Shown: positions 32,498 to 45,600, counted from the stretch's first letter. The stretch: DNA of 64,000 nucleotides from Puccinellia tenuiflora (GCA_012064385.1 QRDG01000413.1:496001-560000); one strand, 5' to 3'. Translations and numbers: made by a program. The notes: generated by a model not told the origin, from the sequence alone.

Positions 32498-35380
32498 ATG
32501 GACGGGCCGGCCTGTGACCTCAAGCTGCACGTCAATGGCCATCACACGCTTCTTCTCCACCAGGTATGCGAGCCGGATCGATCACCAAAGAAAGCGCGCG
32601 CCGTCTCTTTCCATTGCTCCGGATTCCTCACTATTGTAGTTCTTGGTTGGTGGTGGTGGACAGAGCGTCGTGTGCGCCTTCTCGGGGAGGCTGAGGGCAA
32701 TGGCGGCGCGGGAGAAGAGGAAGACGACGGCGAGCAGAGGAGGAGAGGCGTTAGTGTCCATCGAGCTCGCCGGCTTCCCGGGAGGCGGCGAGGGGATCGA
32801 GCTCGCGGCCAGGTTCTGCTACAACGATGGCCGCGTCCCGTCGCTCCGCCCCTCCGACCTCCCGCTCCTCCACTGCGCGGCCACGTTCTTGGAGATGACC
32901 GAGGAGGTGCGCGTCGGTAACCTCCAGGCCCAGGCGGAGGCCTTCGCCGACTACGGTCTCTGCTACTGGAGCTTCGCCGACGTGCTCGCCGCCGTCAAGA
33001 GCTGCGAGCCCTTCGCCGCCGACGCTGATGACCTCCTTGACAAGCTCCTCTCCGCACTCTTCTCCAGAATAGCGGCGGAGCCGAATTGTTCCTCGTCATC
33101 TACGTGCTCCTCCTCATCGTCGGAAATGGCCGGCTGCCGTCCGTCGTGCGCGGCCAGGACGCCAGACTCGGCCAAGCCTTCGAGCCTGGTCGGCGGCAGG
33201 GATTGGTGGTTCGACGACGTGGCGTCGCTGTCTCCGGCGACAGTCGAGAAGGCGATGCGGGTGATCGGCTGCTACGGCGCCGACAACAAGAACCTGACGC
33301 TGACGCGGTTCCTGCTGCACTACCTCCGCCGACGCAAGGCCGACGACCCGAGCAGCCTCCACGCCGTCGCCGGCCTCGCCGACACGGCCGTGCACGGCGT
33401 GGCGCTCGTCGGGCGCCCGGCGTTCTCCTGCCGGGGCCTCTTCGGGGCGCTGCGGATCGTGTCGGCCGCGGGGATGAGCAGGGAGTGCAGGCGCAAGCTG
33501 GAGAGGCTGGTGGGGCGGATGCTGGACCAGGCCACGCTGGACGATCTCCTCGTCTCCGGCGACGGCGGCGGCGTGTACGACGTGAGCCTGGTCATGCGGC
33601 TCGTCCGGGTGTTCGTGAGTTCCGTGAAGGAGGAGAAGGAGGCCGGCTCATCGCCGCCGCCAGCGTCGTTGTCGGTGAGGATGAGGAAGGTGGGGAGGCT
33701 GGTGGACAAGTACCTCGCGGAGATCTCGCCGGATCAGGGGCTATGCGTGTCCAGGTTCCTCGCCGTCGCGGCGAGCCTGCCGGACTCCGCCAGGGAGTGC
33801 TACGACGGCGTGTACAGGGCGCTGGACATCTACCTCGAGGTAATTAATACATTGTTCTCTTCATTTTCTGAAGATTCGATTCAGAAGCGGTACTGTATCT
33901 GTAATTTTGTATTCGAAGTCGTTTTCTGAAGCAAAAGAAGAAAAGAAAAGGTTAATTCGTGATGATTGGGGACAGTAGACAGAGTGCATGGCGCCGACAT
34001 TTTCAACAGGGAGGCACAGTGAATATTTTCTGAGTCTATGATGGGGTGATGATGACTGTAGACTGTAGAGAGCAACTGTATAGTAGATAGTTTGGTAGTA
34101 CTATCATGGGATGCTAATGAGGATCACGGACTGATGGATTGTGTAGTAGTTGTAGTTACCTTTTGTGTTATGGAGGAGGAGCAATTTTCTTTTGCCATGC
34201 ATATGCCTTTTTGCAATGTGACTTATGCTAGCTTTTGGTCCAACTGCATGGAGACCTTTAGCCCTTCTGCTAGCTTTTGGTCCATGGATCAGATCTGAAA
34301 ACCCTGTCACTAGCCCACATTGCACTTGCCTGCCTTATCCTTCATCATGTCAGTTTATCTCAGAGAGCCAAATCCATTCATCATGCTGAAGTTTGGTATC
34401 TCTGAAGCAAATGTGTACTTCTATCTCAGAGAACTAGTTGCAGTGCAGCAACTGTGAATTTTGAAGTCCTTTTGTACTTTCTGAAGGCTGATTCGCTCTG
34501 CTTTCACCAAGTTACGGCAGCATATTCTTCTGGCCGTGTGTGTCGAAAACCGAGCTACGTGCATGCAGACGTGACTTTGACATTTGCCCTGTTCGCAGTG
34601 CGCTTTTTGTTCCATGCCGCTGCCGGTTAGTCTATCAGTTCGGTTTACTACTACCAGTGTGCTAGGCTGCTGGCTACTAGCCTTTGTTTGGGCACTACCT
34701 TTGGTCTTTTCTCTGTCTTTTTGCCCTTTAATCACATTCCTCCCCTTTTGTGTTTATTCTTTCTGCTTTAGTTTCCCCCTAATCCACGGCATCCCCTAAT
34801 GCACCGGAGATTTGCTGCACACTGAATATGCTCAAATTCTACAAAACATTTCATAATCCTGCAGATTTTCATATCTTTTTTCAAGTTACATACTCATGAA
34901 AATAGAATCATGAATTTCTAATTTATAAGTACGTACCTCGAAGATCGTTTTGTTTATGTTTTTGCAATGGATTGAGTGTAATGTAACGCTCCTTGTGTTT
35001 CTATCTGCATGCAGTCACACGGCACACTGACCATGGAGGAGCGAGGGACGCTGTGCCGATGCCTCAACTACGAGAAGCTCACCCTGGAGGCGTGCAAGGA
35101 CCTGGCCAGGAACCGGCGGATCCCGCCGGGGATCGCCGTGCAAGCGCTGTCCTCGCAGCGGCTGCCCAAGGGCCCGAACCCGCTGTCGCCGTCGCGAAGG
35201 CCGAAGCGGGTGGTGGTGGACGAGGAGAAGGAGGCGCTCAGGGTGGACCTCCGGAGGATGCAGGGCCGAGTGGTGGAGCTGGAGACGGCGTGCAAGGAGA
35301 TGAAGGGCCAGGTCAGGGTGCCCCGGACGGCGCCCAGCAAGTCCTTCGCCGGCGGCAGGGGCTTGCCGTGGATGTGCTAG
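32498..35380 (+). CDS. NPH3/RPT2-like BTB/POZ protein (three exons, complete, 535 aa)
   Basis: Exons 32498-32563, 32664-33839 and 35015-35380 all join in phase 0 with GT-AG introns of 100 and 1175 bases. Residues 1 to about 100 form a BTB/POZ domain (CDLKLHVNGHHTLLLHQ, then SVVCAFSGRLR and ARFCYNDGR). The NPH3 domain starts at about residue 203 (WWFDDVASLSPATVEKAM) and includes the family's conserved YRALDIYLESHGTL block, which spans the exon 2/3 junction. A Glu/Arg-rich coiled coil (about 470-505) precedes a short tail ending GLPWMC. NRL proteins are plasma-membrane-associated plant proteins, several of which act as CUL3 ubiquitin-ligase adaptors in phototropin or auxin-transport signalling. 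Which role this one has cannot be told. The first exon has only 22 codons; starting at an ATG in exon 2 would lose the BTB start. Exon 2 is very GC-rich, as is usual in grasses. Confidence 0.9.
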
Positions 35381-35689
35381 CGGATTGCTTACCTAATGAA
35401 GACGTGGGGTAACCAAGTTTTTTGTGTTTGGGTGAGGCTGTCACGTACGTAGCTGGCCTCTTGATCCATTTTGTTTTGTACAGTTGGTTTTGTTGCGTTA
35501 ATTTTTTTTTTTTTGCTGGTGTGCTGTGTTGGCGTCACTGATTGCAAGTGAGGTGTGTGAGCAGGATTGAGTCGATTGACAGGGATATAAAGATCTTGAT
35601 CGTTGTTGCTTTTTTCCGTGACCTTGAAACTGACACAAAAGCTGCTCGGCTTCAGACCCGGAAATGGCAAGGTTGCTAAAGAAATCGTC
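35381..35689 (+). other. 3' UTR and downstream flank of the NPH3-like gene
   Basis: No open frame of interest. A T run (35502-35513) and generic AT-rich sequence follow the stop codon. No clear AATAAA-type signal is seen. Transposon sequence begins by about 35690. Confidence 0.4.
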
Positions 35690-35926
35690 TATGCCGAATA
35701 TTCTGGTGTTCGGGGTGCAAAAACACTTGGCAAATGGCAAGCAACAAATGCTAATGCTCAGTAATGCCTTATGTATGTCGAGGGACTCTCAAAAAACACT
35801 TGCCATGGAGAGAACACTCGCGAGAGTAGGGCAGAGACACTCGGCAAACACAACACACATGTTTGCCAGAGTGTGGACTAATGGGCCACTCGGCAAACAT
35901 TTCTATATTCAGTTTTTGAAACCCTT
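35690..35926. repeat. CACTA-like subterminal repeats, left flank of the nested stack
   Basis: Repeated short motifs cttggcaaa, ctcggcaaac and gccagagtg occur at irregular spacing. Similar motifs in both orientations resume at 53755-54680, beyond the two Tourist-like elements, so both flanks probably belong to one older interrupted element. CTCGGCAAA-type arrays are typical of grass CACTA transposons. No CACTA terminus is visible on this side. Confidence 0.5.
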
Positions 35927-36383
35927 TTAGGGGTCGTTTGGAACACGGGATTTTCACAGGAATTTCAATGGATAGGAATTTCATAGGAAACAATTCCTTT
36001 GGGCCCTTTGGAACGTAGGAATAGGAAACATAATTTCATAGGATTGGCTTCCTATCCTTCACGTTTCATAGGAAAATAAACATCCAGTCCGACTCAATGG
36101 AAAAATTCCTGGCAGGAACATGATGCTTTGGGGGCTTCAGCCGCTTTTTTTTTTCTATCGTTCATGCGCGCGGCAGATTGCCCACATAAAGGCAGCACAG
36201 CACAAAAACAGGAATAGACGGGCAGCCTCCAAGCCCACAAGGTCGGAGAAGACGGCAGGCCGTTGTTTCCAGTTTCGATTCAAACTGCATAACCGTGTGT
36301 TATGTTTACGCATGGCTAATCAGATTTGACTACTATTTGTAAGTACGGTGATTCAGTTGCACAACTTTCTTGTGTAAGATTAA

Positions 36384-36551
36384 GGGCTTATTACTTTCGT
36401 GCCCCACTTCACTTAGTTTTGCTCGTTTTTGCCCTACTAGTTTAGCTTTCCTTATTTTTGCCCACTTCGCTCTATTCACTCTCGTAGGCGGCCAAGCGGC
36501 CGTTTCCGTCGGGTCAACCTCCTTTGACCGTTACTCGGCCTGACTAGTGGG
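36384..36551 (+). repeat. Left TIR of the MULE
   Basis: Inverted partner of 50880-51043. The match is continuous for about 170 bases with scattered mismatches and ends near ctcggcctgact. Confidence 0.8.
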
Positions 36552-36974
36552 GTCGGGGTAGGGCCGGACAGGGGCACTTGTTTAATCAAGGGATACCTTC
36601 TATGGGCCCCACGTGGTCTTTCTCCCTTTGCTTCCTCACGAGTGGGGCCGGGGTAGGGCCGGACAAGAGGAGTGTTTGCATGCAGCCGTGCGCGTCCATG
36701 CTGCTCGCCGTCCCCGAATTTGGGCGCCTTCAATGGCCGGCAAAAAGCTGCATCGCCGCCTACGCTGCCGGCCTGGCCATGCATCTGCACCGCCGCGCAG
36801 CTGCTCTCTTGCAAAGTCTGTCCTGCCGCACGCTGAGTCTGGCGAGCCGAATCAATGCCCCGGTCGGCGGTCACCATTACTGCCGGTACAGATGTCGCCC
36901 AGTGATGCCTAGAAAAGGAGTCATTTTCCTCTCCCATTGCACCCCCGTCGCCTAGTGATCTACTCTTCCTCTTC

Positions 36975-37544
36975 TTGCCACCCAAGCCCGGCCCTCTGAT
37001 ATTTGGGTTGATCCTTCCATGGCTCGTGGTGGTGGTGGCTCCAGGTCGTGGCAGCAGCTCGAACCGCCGCCGCCACGTCAACTATCCTTGGTTTCTTCAG
37101 TCGAGCGAGGGCGGCGGCAGGGAAAGTACACCTCGGCGTCGGGGCAGGGCTTCTCTGAGTTCGAGCAGGACTCCTCTGAGCTCGAGCAGGGGCAGGGGCA
37201 CCTTTGCCGTCCACCGGGCCATTGCTCCCGATCCCATTCCCTTCATCGATCTTGAGTCCGATGAGGAGGGGGAGGAAGAGGAGGAGGAGGAGGAGGGCGT
37301 GGTAGACATGGGTATGGCCTGGGCAAGGTCCGACTACCAAGCCACAGAGCAGGCCAAACATTCCGCTGAGCAGCAACAGCTCGTGGATACTCTGGTCGCT
37401 TCTGTGGTCGACGCGGAAGGCACAGAGCAGGCGAGAGCCGCGCAGTATTCGGAGGACCTGCAGAAGGCTCTGAACAACTCGCTGGAGGACAAGGGCAAGG
37501 CCCCAGCCCCGGTGGAGGTTTCCGACGACGAGGACGAGTGGTAG
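36975..37544 (+). CDS. Unidentified acidic-tailed protein within the MULE (up to 189 aa)
   Basis: I do not recognise the family. The open frame encodes an Arg/Ser-rich first half (NRRRHVNYPWFLQSS, several SSSR motifs). A strongly acidic run follows at about residues 94-107 (DEEGEEEEEEEE), then an Ala/Gln-rich probable helix, and the protein ends EVSDDEDEW before a TAG. The start is uncertain. ATG 36975 is in frame, but ATG 37019 has a better start-like context (MARGGGG) in another frame, suggesting a small frameshift near 37040-37060. An AT-rich 3'-UTR-like stretch follows. Its location inside a Mutator-like element suggests a captured or MULE-associated gene; expression is unknown. Confidence 0.4.
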   Translation: MPPKPGPLIFGLILPWLVVVVAPGRGSSSNRRRHVNYPWFLQSSEGGGRESTPRRRGRASLSSSRTPLSSSRGRGTFAVHRAIAPDPIPFIDLESDEEGEEEEEEEEGVVDMGMAWARSDYQATEQAKHSAEQQQLVDTLVASVVDAEGTEQARAAQYSEDLQKALNNSLEDKGKAPAPVEVSDDEDEW

Positions 37545-37879
37545 TTCATTTTAGGTTATATGTATTAGGCCCCAATGAATATTAGTATGAAGGATAAAGG
37601 GCCAAAAATCCTGTTTATTATTATTATTTGTTAAGTGTCGAATATTTGTTAAGTGCATTAGTTGCTGTCTTATTGATCTTGTATAATGGTAGAAGTATAT
37701 TCTCGAAAAAAATGATAGCAAGTTACCCCAATAACTTAGCCATGGCAGAACCAGCCTGTCCTGGCTCGCCCAATCGGACGGACGCAGTTCGGCGCTAGGG
37801 TATGATCGAACGGTCACAGATCACCGCTAGGGTTTCGAGAGCGACTGTGGGGTTTTGACCGGATCAACGGAGGTTTCAC

Positions 37880-38930
37880 CAACATTCAAATAATCACAAA
37901 CATGGGTATTGACATTATAAACAACTTTGCCAAAGCAAGATTCAAAAAAACATATTTCATTTTTTTAATTATTTGTTTAGTGCCAAAATCCCTATTTTTT
38001 GTGAAATAGGTACCACAAATAAGAATGAAAATTGTCATCTCACAATTTTCACACAAAGTATATTTTATGGGAGGCACAATCCCCAAATATCTTGAATTTT
38101 GAGCTTATTTACTATATTCCAGCCATTATATGAGTTTAATAGCATTTACCGACAATAAATGAAATGTGAACTACAAGTGTGTGATAGTTTGGCCCAAAAA
38201 ATATAGAAAAATCATACAAACGTAGTCTACAATGATTCTATGCAATTGCACGGAAAAAAGTTGGAAAATGCACCCATTAGATATGAATGGTCACAAAGAT
38301 AATTTTCGCCCTGTTTTGAAAAAAACCACATAAATGGAGAAAACTCAAAAAATTGTAAAATCTGGGGGAATATTCATTTTTAGTGTACTGCTATCAGGAA
38401 AAAATCATAAACTTGCAATATAACGTTTTTATAAAACAAGTGTTCACAAAAAGAACAACCTTGTGTGGAGTTTCATGACTTTCAAAACAAAGACCATGGA
38501 CATGGCCATATCCATGGCTACCTTCTTTATATGATGACAAAAGGCACGAACATGTGTACTCACGTTATAAACAAATTTGCCAAAGCAAAATTCAAAAATA
38601 TTTTTTATTTTATTTTTTATTATATGTTTAGTGCCAAAATCTCTATTTTTTGTGAAGTAGGTACCCCGAATAAAATTTCAAATTGACGTCTCACAATTTT
38701 AACACATAGTATATCATAAGGGAGGCAGAATCCCTGAATATATTGAATTTGTGAGTTTTTTAACTATATTCCACTCATTATATGAGTTAAATAGCATTTA
38801 CCGATGAAAAAATCACATAAATCGAGGAAAACTCAAAAATTAGAAAAACCTAGGGGAATCTTCCTTTTAAGTGTACTACTACCAGGGAAAAATCATAAAC
38901 TTGCAATACAACTGTTTTCAATTTTTTGTG
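37880..38930. repeat. Diverged tandem duplication inside the MULE (offset about 650 bases)
   Basis: Sequence from about 37900 to 38450 is repeated from about 38548 to 38930. Shared blocks include ttgccaaagcaa, tgtttagtgccaaaatc, tattttttgtgaa and catttaccga, and both end in gtgtact.ctaccagg...aaaatcataaacttgcaata. The second copy lacks about 150 bases around 38160-38310. It is non-coding. Confidence 0.75.
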
Positions 38931-39469
38931 TCCCAGAGCGCACACTGTGGGTGCGAGGACGGGTGCCAGTTCGCGTCCAGAACGCGCTGCGTGGCATGAC
39001 ACGAATGCACGTACGCAGTTATGCACGTAAATATGAACCTATCGCGTCAGTTCTTCTAAAACATGTTTGTGACACGTCCAGATATATCAGATCGTCTCCA
39101 AAGGCAGTTAATTTGACCAATGCATCTATGCATGTCAACTGTTCGACACATGTATAACACGCGTCGCAAGCATCTTGACGCGTCCTGTCATATGTGCAGA
39201 GTTTGTACTCACATCATGTCATCATTGCGAATACTAGCAGCCACGTCCTGTCATGTCAAATTTAGATTTTGGCAAAAAACGAAGTGATTCTCCCGTCGGT
39301 TCGGCTCCGCACGCGGTTAATGTCCTTGAGAAACTCGTTGTGCACTAAATTGTCTCACCGATAGAAGGATAAAACCACATGCAGTTCCCTTTGCGGTTCG
39401 CACTTGCCATCTTCCTAGTTCTCTCCACACCACCGAGAAAACCCTCTCCCCAACTCTTCTCCGAGAGCA
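38931..39469. other. No supported gene; probable leader of the next gene-like segment
   Basis: Mixed-composition DNA within the MULE. The last 110 bases (C-rich, ending in ctccgagagca before an ATG) look like a plant 5' UTR. Confidence 0.35.
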
Positions 39470-39755
39470 ATGGCGGATGAGTGGTGGCGCAACGACGCAG
39501 TGCCTAGCGATGACGCTAGTGCCGAAGACCAGGAGGGCTACGTCCCCTGGTGGGACGGGGGGTGGCGGAGGACTCGGACGAGGAGGAGCCGCCGGTGGAC
39601 TCCTCCTCCGACAACGACTCCTCCTCCTCTCGTCGGAGGAGGAGGAGCCGGAGTCGCCGCCCCTGGACTACTACACCGACGACGAGGACGAGGATGAGGA
39701 CGACGATGACGACGACGACGACGCACCGCCGGGGAAGAGGCGCCGACAGGATTAG
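39470..39755 (+). pseudogene. Frameshifted gene remnant within the MULE, acidic C-terminus
   Basis: Starts MADEWWRNDAVPSDDASAE in one frame. From about 39550 the coding-like signal moves to a second frame (EDSDEEEPPVDSSSDNDSSS), and from about 39630 to a third (SEEEEPESPPLDYYTDDED, then an Asp run, ending GKRRRQD and a stop at 39753). Two small indels therefore seem to have broken an originally continuous frame of about 95 codons. The family is unknown. Like the protein at 36975-37544 it has an acidic tail, so the two may be related or captured from related genes. Confidence 0.5.
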
Positions 39756-40172
39756 GCGCCGGTGAAGACGATTAATAGGATTAGAGTACTAAAGTAGTAA
39801 TGTCTTTTGTAATATGATCTTCTGTAGGTATGAATATCTAGTAATGTCATTTCGTAATTTATGTATTTTAAATTTCAATTTCAGTCTTAAACCGCGAAGA
39901 GGCAGAAGAAGTAGTAATAGCATTAGGAATACTAGTAAATCAGTACTAGTACGTGCATTATGCATTAGTACGTACTAGAACATCTAATTTCAGTCTTAAT
40001 ACTCCTAATTAAGTGTGTCTAATCATTATTCGGCCTCCGTTTCTGTTTGCTTCAAAAAATAAAACAATCTACGAACGTGCATTAGGCAAGTAATACAACT
40101 AATTTCAGTCTTAATTTTAGCTTCACATCCGGGTTTAGCATAAAAATTAGCATTGGATGAAGGGCGCCCGGG
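39756..40172. other. 3' flank of the remnant, no gene
   Basis: AT-rich, 3'-UTR-like sequence with repeated attagtacgtacta-type words near 39940-39980. It ends at the Sirevirus insertion site; the five bases before the LTR are ccggg. Confidence 0.4.
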
Positions 40173-42608
40173 TGAAAGAACAAACGATGTCCCGGATGTC
40201 GCCTAGAGGGGGGTGAATAGGCGATTAAAACTTTTTCTATTTAGGGGCTTGATAATTGCGGAATAAAACTAGGTGTTTAAATTAACAAGCCAACAACCTA
40301 AAATTCTAGGTTTACCTAAAGTGCACCAACAACTTATGCTAAACACGGCAAGCAACAAGGTGATAGCTAGATATAAACTTCAAGCACGAAGGCTATCACA
40401 ATGTAAAGTGCATAAGTAAGAGCTCGGGTATAGAAATAACCGAGGCACGCGGAGACGAGGATTTATTCCCGAGTTCCTCCTTGTTAAGGGAGTACGTCTC
40501 GTTGGAGGGGTGTGAGCTCGCCACAAAAGGCCTACTCAAGATGCCACAAAGGGCTCACCCTATTCTCCGATGAACCGCACCCAAAAGTTTGGTTCACCTT
40601 CCACTATCGGAATCCTTCGGGGCGGATTCTGGAGCCCTTACAACTTTTGGGGCACACACCCACAACTCAATTGGGGGCTCCCAAATTGTGCCGAAGCTCC
40701 ACAAGCCGAAGTCTTCACGGCACCACCACCGTCTAGGGTCCAATGACCCAAGAGTAACAAGCTCCCAACCGTCAATCCCACGAATCACCGTGGGGAGCAC
40801 AACCCGATGCACCTAATGCAAAAGGGAAAGATCACACCAAGTAGTCAAATCCTTCTCCCCAAAATCCAACCAAAGCAACTAATGCTATTGAGGGATTTAG
40901 GAGGAAGAACGGAGGAGAAACACCAAGAACTCCAAAATCTAGATCCAACGAGTTCCCCTCACTTAGAGGAGATTTTGTTTGGTGGAGAAGTGGATCTAGA
41001 TCTCCTCTCTTGTTTCCCTAAATTTGGGCAAGAATCATCGGAGGGAAGTGGAGCAATCGAGCTCTCAAAATGTTGCAACAATGGAGGGGAGAGAGAAAAT
41101 GAGCTCTATGGGAAAAATGGGGAAGAAGCCCCTTTTATAGTGGGCTCCAAAATGGAGCCGTTGGACAGGAAAAAGGCAAAAACATGTGCAGCCAGGGAGC
41201 CCAGCCTCGGGCTGGCCTTGTCCCGGCCCGGCCGGGAAACAGCCAGAAAAATGAAAAAAAAATAGTAGAAAAGGGCCGGCCTCGCCCCGGCCTTGGGCCG
41301 GCCTGCGGGCGTAGGAAGGCCGGGAGCCCACCCGAGCCGGCCGGCCTCATCCCGGCCTGGGCCGTTCAGCCAGCGCGGGGTGGGCCGGCAAGCCACCCGA
41401 GGCTGCCGGCCTCGTCCCGGCCTGGGGCCGGCCAGGCCGGCCCGGCACCCCTTTTTTTTCCTTCTTTTAAAATCTGTCTAAAAATATTTCAATACCGAAA
41501 ACGCAATAACTTTCGCATACGAACTCCATTTTCGATAATCTTGGACTCGTTGGAATTGTTACAACGGGCACTACAAGAATATGCAGAGAAACATCATAGT
41601 CCAAGAATATAATATAAAAATAAACGGGGAAAGGTAAAAGCTTCCATTTGCAAATCGGAAATGCAATAACTTTCACCCACGAACTCCGTTTTCGATAATC
41701 TTGGACTCGTTGGAATCGTCACAACGAGCACAACAAGATTATGCAGAGAAACATCATAGTCCAAGAAAATATTATAAAACCAAATGGGGAAAGTTAAAAA
41801 CTCATTTTCGCAAATCAGAAATTCTATAACTTTTGCAATTGAAGTCCGAATGAAGTAAAACCAATTTTGTTGGAAAGAGAACAACAAAAGCAACCTTTGA
41901 AAATGGTAAACAAGCAATGGAGATTTTGCAAAGAAATGGAAGAGGTAAATCTTCCGCACGGATGAACCGGCAAAATCTCCAATACCGAAACCGCAAAAGA
42001 AGACGCATATGAAAAACCGTTTTCGGTGAACTTGGCTTTGTCATGACAAGCACAACAAGCACCAAGACCACACCATGATTCGAGACAAATAAGAACCAAT
42101 AAATATGATTGCATGGATGCAAAGGTTTGTGCTCTCTACGGCGATACGATCACGATATTCGGTTGAGAGCCCCTCTTGATAGTACGGTTATCTATCCTAT
42201 AATCCGGTCTCTCACTAAACAACATGAGACCGGTAAAATAGAAATCCTATCAAGATCATACCTTTGCCTTGCGCATAAATCAACTTGAGGTCGATGAAGA
42301 CGATCTTCATCTCCTCAAGACGCACCACCTTCCTCGATCGCGCTTCGGTGAAGATTCACATGATGCTCCCCCATACACCAAGATGGGAGACGCTCTCTTC
42401 GGCATATCTTCACTTGGCCTTGAGTGATCAACCCGCACAAAGCCTTGATCAACACAAACTTTTCTTCTTCCCTTAACCTTGACTCCAACAAATGGAGAAC
42501 AAGCAACTCAAATGGACACACCTATAAATATAGCTCAATGCAAACATTAGTCCATAGAGATTGTCATTAATTACCAAAACCATGCATGGGAGAAACCATG
42601 CACTTTCA
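40173..42608 (-). mobile_element. 3' LTR of the complete Sirevirus-like element
   Basis: 2436 bases with TGAAAG/CTTTCA ends. It contains a GGCCGGCC-type palindrome array (41190-41450) and a minus-strand TATA box (ctataaaagg, about 41131-41140). It is preceded on the minus strand by the polypurine tract at 42609-42622. Confidence 0.85.
41190..41450. repeat. GGCCGGCC-type palindrome array (3' LTR)
   Basis: Repeated gccggcc/ggccggcc words separated by short spacers, upstream of the TATA box in minus-strand sense. The homologous array is at 49320-49590 in the other LTR. Confidence 0.75.
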
Positions 42609-42622
42609 ATCTCCCCCATTTT
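42609..42622 (-). other. Polypurine tract
   Basis: aaaatgggggagat on the minus strand, directly before the 3' LTR. It is identical to the tract at 392-405 of the plus-strand copy. Confidence 0.85.
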
Positions 42623-45600
42623 GGTAATTGATGACAATCCCTTTTTAAGAGGGTTTACATAACGAATAGAGCATCCTTGCAAGACAAACGAGCAAGGATG
42701 CAAGTGCATGCATGGCAAATGCAACAAAAGCATAAAACCCAAATTCCCTTAAACCCTCTAAACTTCTCCCCCATTGGCATCGATTGCCGAAATGGGAAGA
42801 AAAATTTAGAGAGCCAATATAATATGAGTTCCTCCATAAAGGTGATGACAATCCCTTTTAACGAAAAATTAGAGGAAATCAAACTATATTGAGGATCAAA
42901 CGATTGCAAAGAAATGATTTCATTTTAAACACCTCCACAAAGGAGAAAAGCAATCAAAAGATCCAAAGCGAGAGTTCTGAATAAAACCGGAGAAGCTCCC
43001 CAATGTTCATGCACTATTGAGGAGTGCACAAATATGGCATCCTCGCTCCCCCAAAATCATTTAGAACACTCAACAGTGCAAGAGTGCATAATGCAAAAGC
43101 AAATCATAGCACTTGCACCAAAGATGTGGTTGAGCCATAAGGAGATACCAATTTTCAAAAAAAATCATCATAAGATAGGCCCAACCGAGATAAAAAGATC
43201 TTTCAAAGAAATATGTTCGCAAGCTTAGGGATACCAATTGGAAACTAAAACCAATTGAAAATGCCAAAAGCTAGTGAGAGCATTTAGCCAAAAAAAATTA
43301 ACATGCTCACCATGGTAAGCATGAAGTAAAGGATCCTCAACAAATACATGAGTGTGCAAAGATACCAATAAACAAAGAGACAAGCACTCATGAGATAAAT
43401 TTGGAGCCACCAAAGAATTATAGATAAAAGATAGGTAGCTCAAAAGAAATAGGGTACCAACTAAAAGGTGACCTCTCTCATATGTATAGGTTTCTAATTG
43501 GACAAACCATTGAAGATATGCATCCGCAAAGAAACATATACATACGAAATGGTTCGGGGAAAAGAGAACAAGGTATCCAAAAGGAAGTCATAAATATACA
43601 AACGAGATTGTTGCATAAAAACATAGCACATAGCTCAAATTTATCTCATTGTATATGAATGAACTTCAAATATATCAAATGCATCACACATATCACTAAG
43701 GGAACAAGAGATAGTGGAGATGCTTTGAGTTAGGCAACAAGTATCACAAAGAAATAATATCAATTGAAGAAAAGGTTTTTGCAAATTCATCACACATATC
43801 ACAAAGATATATTAAGTGAAGGAAATAGGCCAAAACCACAACAATTGCATCTAAAAGCTTTTCATGCCAAGAGGCAACCTACACAAGGTTGGATACTAAA
43901 AAGTATGCATGAGATAGATACTTGTTACCGAGATGGCATTGGTGATGAAGAAGATGAGAATTTTGATTATCATCAAAGCTTGACTCCGACAATCACATGG
44001 TGAGAACACCTTCCTTATGAATGAGACAAGCATCCAATGCATCTCCATTGTACCTAAAACACAATTAGAGTACAAAATGGTTCCCAAACTCATTGGGTCC
44101 CATAGTAGTTAGATCAACTACAATATATAGGAAACACTCCACATAAATATGTGCATATAGATATGAAATTGAATTTCATGCACATCTTAGCCGATTTAGG
44201 ATTCGGTGGAGTATCCCCTATATATTGGAACTAAAAGGACTAGCATGCCATATAATATATATGTTAAAGGATATACATACAAAGCCTTTAAAGATCCAAA
44301 CGAGATACAATTTGGACAAAAACACCAAGTAAACCAAGAAGAGAGCACACAAGAGTGTGACACTAAAGGTTGTCCAAATTATATCAAACTCCAGGAAAAA
44401 TCAAACCAACATATGATTGATTCCAAAACACATCAACACATGAAGTGTGATATAAAAAGGAATCAAATCAACACAACAAATGATCGATAAGACACCAATT
44501 GAAAATAAGATACCAATTAAAAAACAAAAATACCAACTAGGAGAAAAGATACCAAGAAGAGGGTGATACTTGACCGAAATCAAGTAAAGTAAAATAAGGC
44601 AAAAAGGTATCAAGACTCCCACAATGAATATCAATTGGAACAAATATCTATGGAGGAGATATTAAATTCCAATTAATACCAATTGAAGGTGCCAAAACAA
44701 GATAAATAATCAAATGCCAATCGAAAGGATCAAATATTGATAGATAGAATAGTGTTCTAAATAAAAGGAATGCTCCCCCAAGATTAATGCATTATCTTAG
44801 ATATTTGTATTTGAATACAAAATGCACACACAAGGGATCATTACTCTCCATATTTTATCTATAACACTAAACACTACCGAATGGAAAAAGGATCCTTGCA
44901 AGAGGCAAAGACGGCAATAAATAGGGCAAATTAAAGCAAGAGCCAATGTGAAGATGATCTACAAAATCCACCACAATTACAAGAATCACTTGTCATGGAC
45001 AAGGAGTATTTAGAGAAATTTCTCGGTGGTATATAGGAATGATGATCAAGACCAACTTCACAACAAAAAGCATATGGCAAGAGATAAGAAATAAAACGCC
45101 ATATTTTCAAAAAGGTTTGTTGGTAGTTTCAATTATTCGAACCAACCGGAAAAGCCATGGTTAAAATAAGAAGAAACAAATGGTTTCTCACATAATATAT
45201 GGAAATGTATATTAGAGAAAAACCTCACCAAACAAACTCACACAAACAAGAACCAACGGGTAACCACAAAGGAAAAATGGAACTTGTTTGAGCACACATG
45301 CCACATAGGAAAAAGATAATTTACAATATCAAATCTAAGTGGCAAACCTGAAATGTTCACATTTTGTGGGATTTGTAATATGCACATAGCTTATTACTCC
45401 CCCATAATGTGATAATTCATTTTATTTTTAAACAAGAGGCAAATAAAGCCAACTAGAGAAATTAATGGACATTGTAGAATTTGAATTTCTCATGAATATG
45501 ACATACCACATAGTAGCTAGATAATATTGAAATATCAATACTAGGTGGTGTGCCTCATGTACACACATTTTTAGGTTTGTGAGGTGCACAAAGCACATCA

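Noticed and set aside
33086..33847. 253-codon plus-strand frame
   Set aside because: It is an off-frame shadow of NPH3-like exon 2; the true frame has the BTB and NPH3 motifs.
32643..33929. Treating the 428-codon frame as the whole NPH3-like gene
   Set aside because: Its first seven codons are intron, and its last codons read past a GT donor at 33840. The three-exon model restores both the BTB start and the conserved NPH3 C-terminal block.
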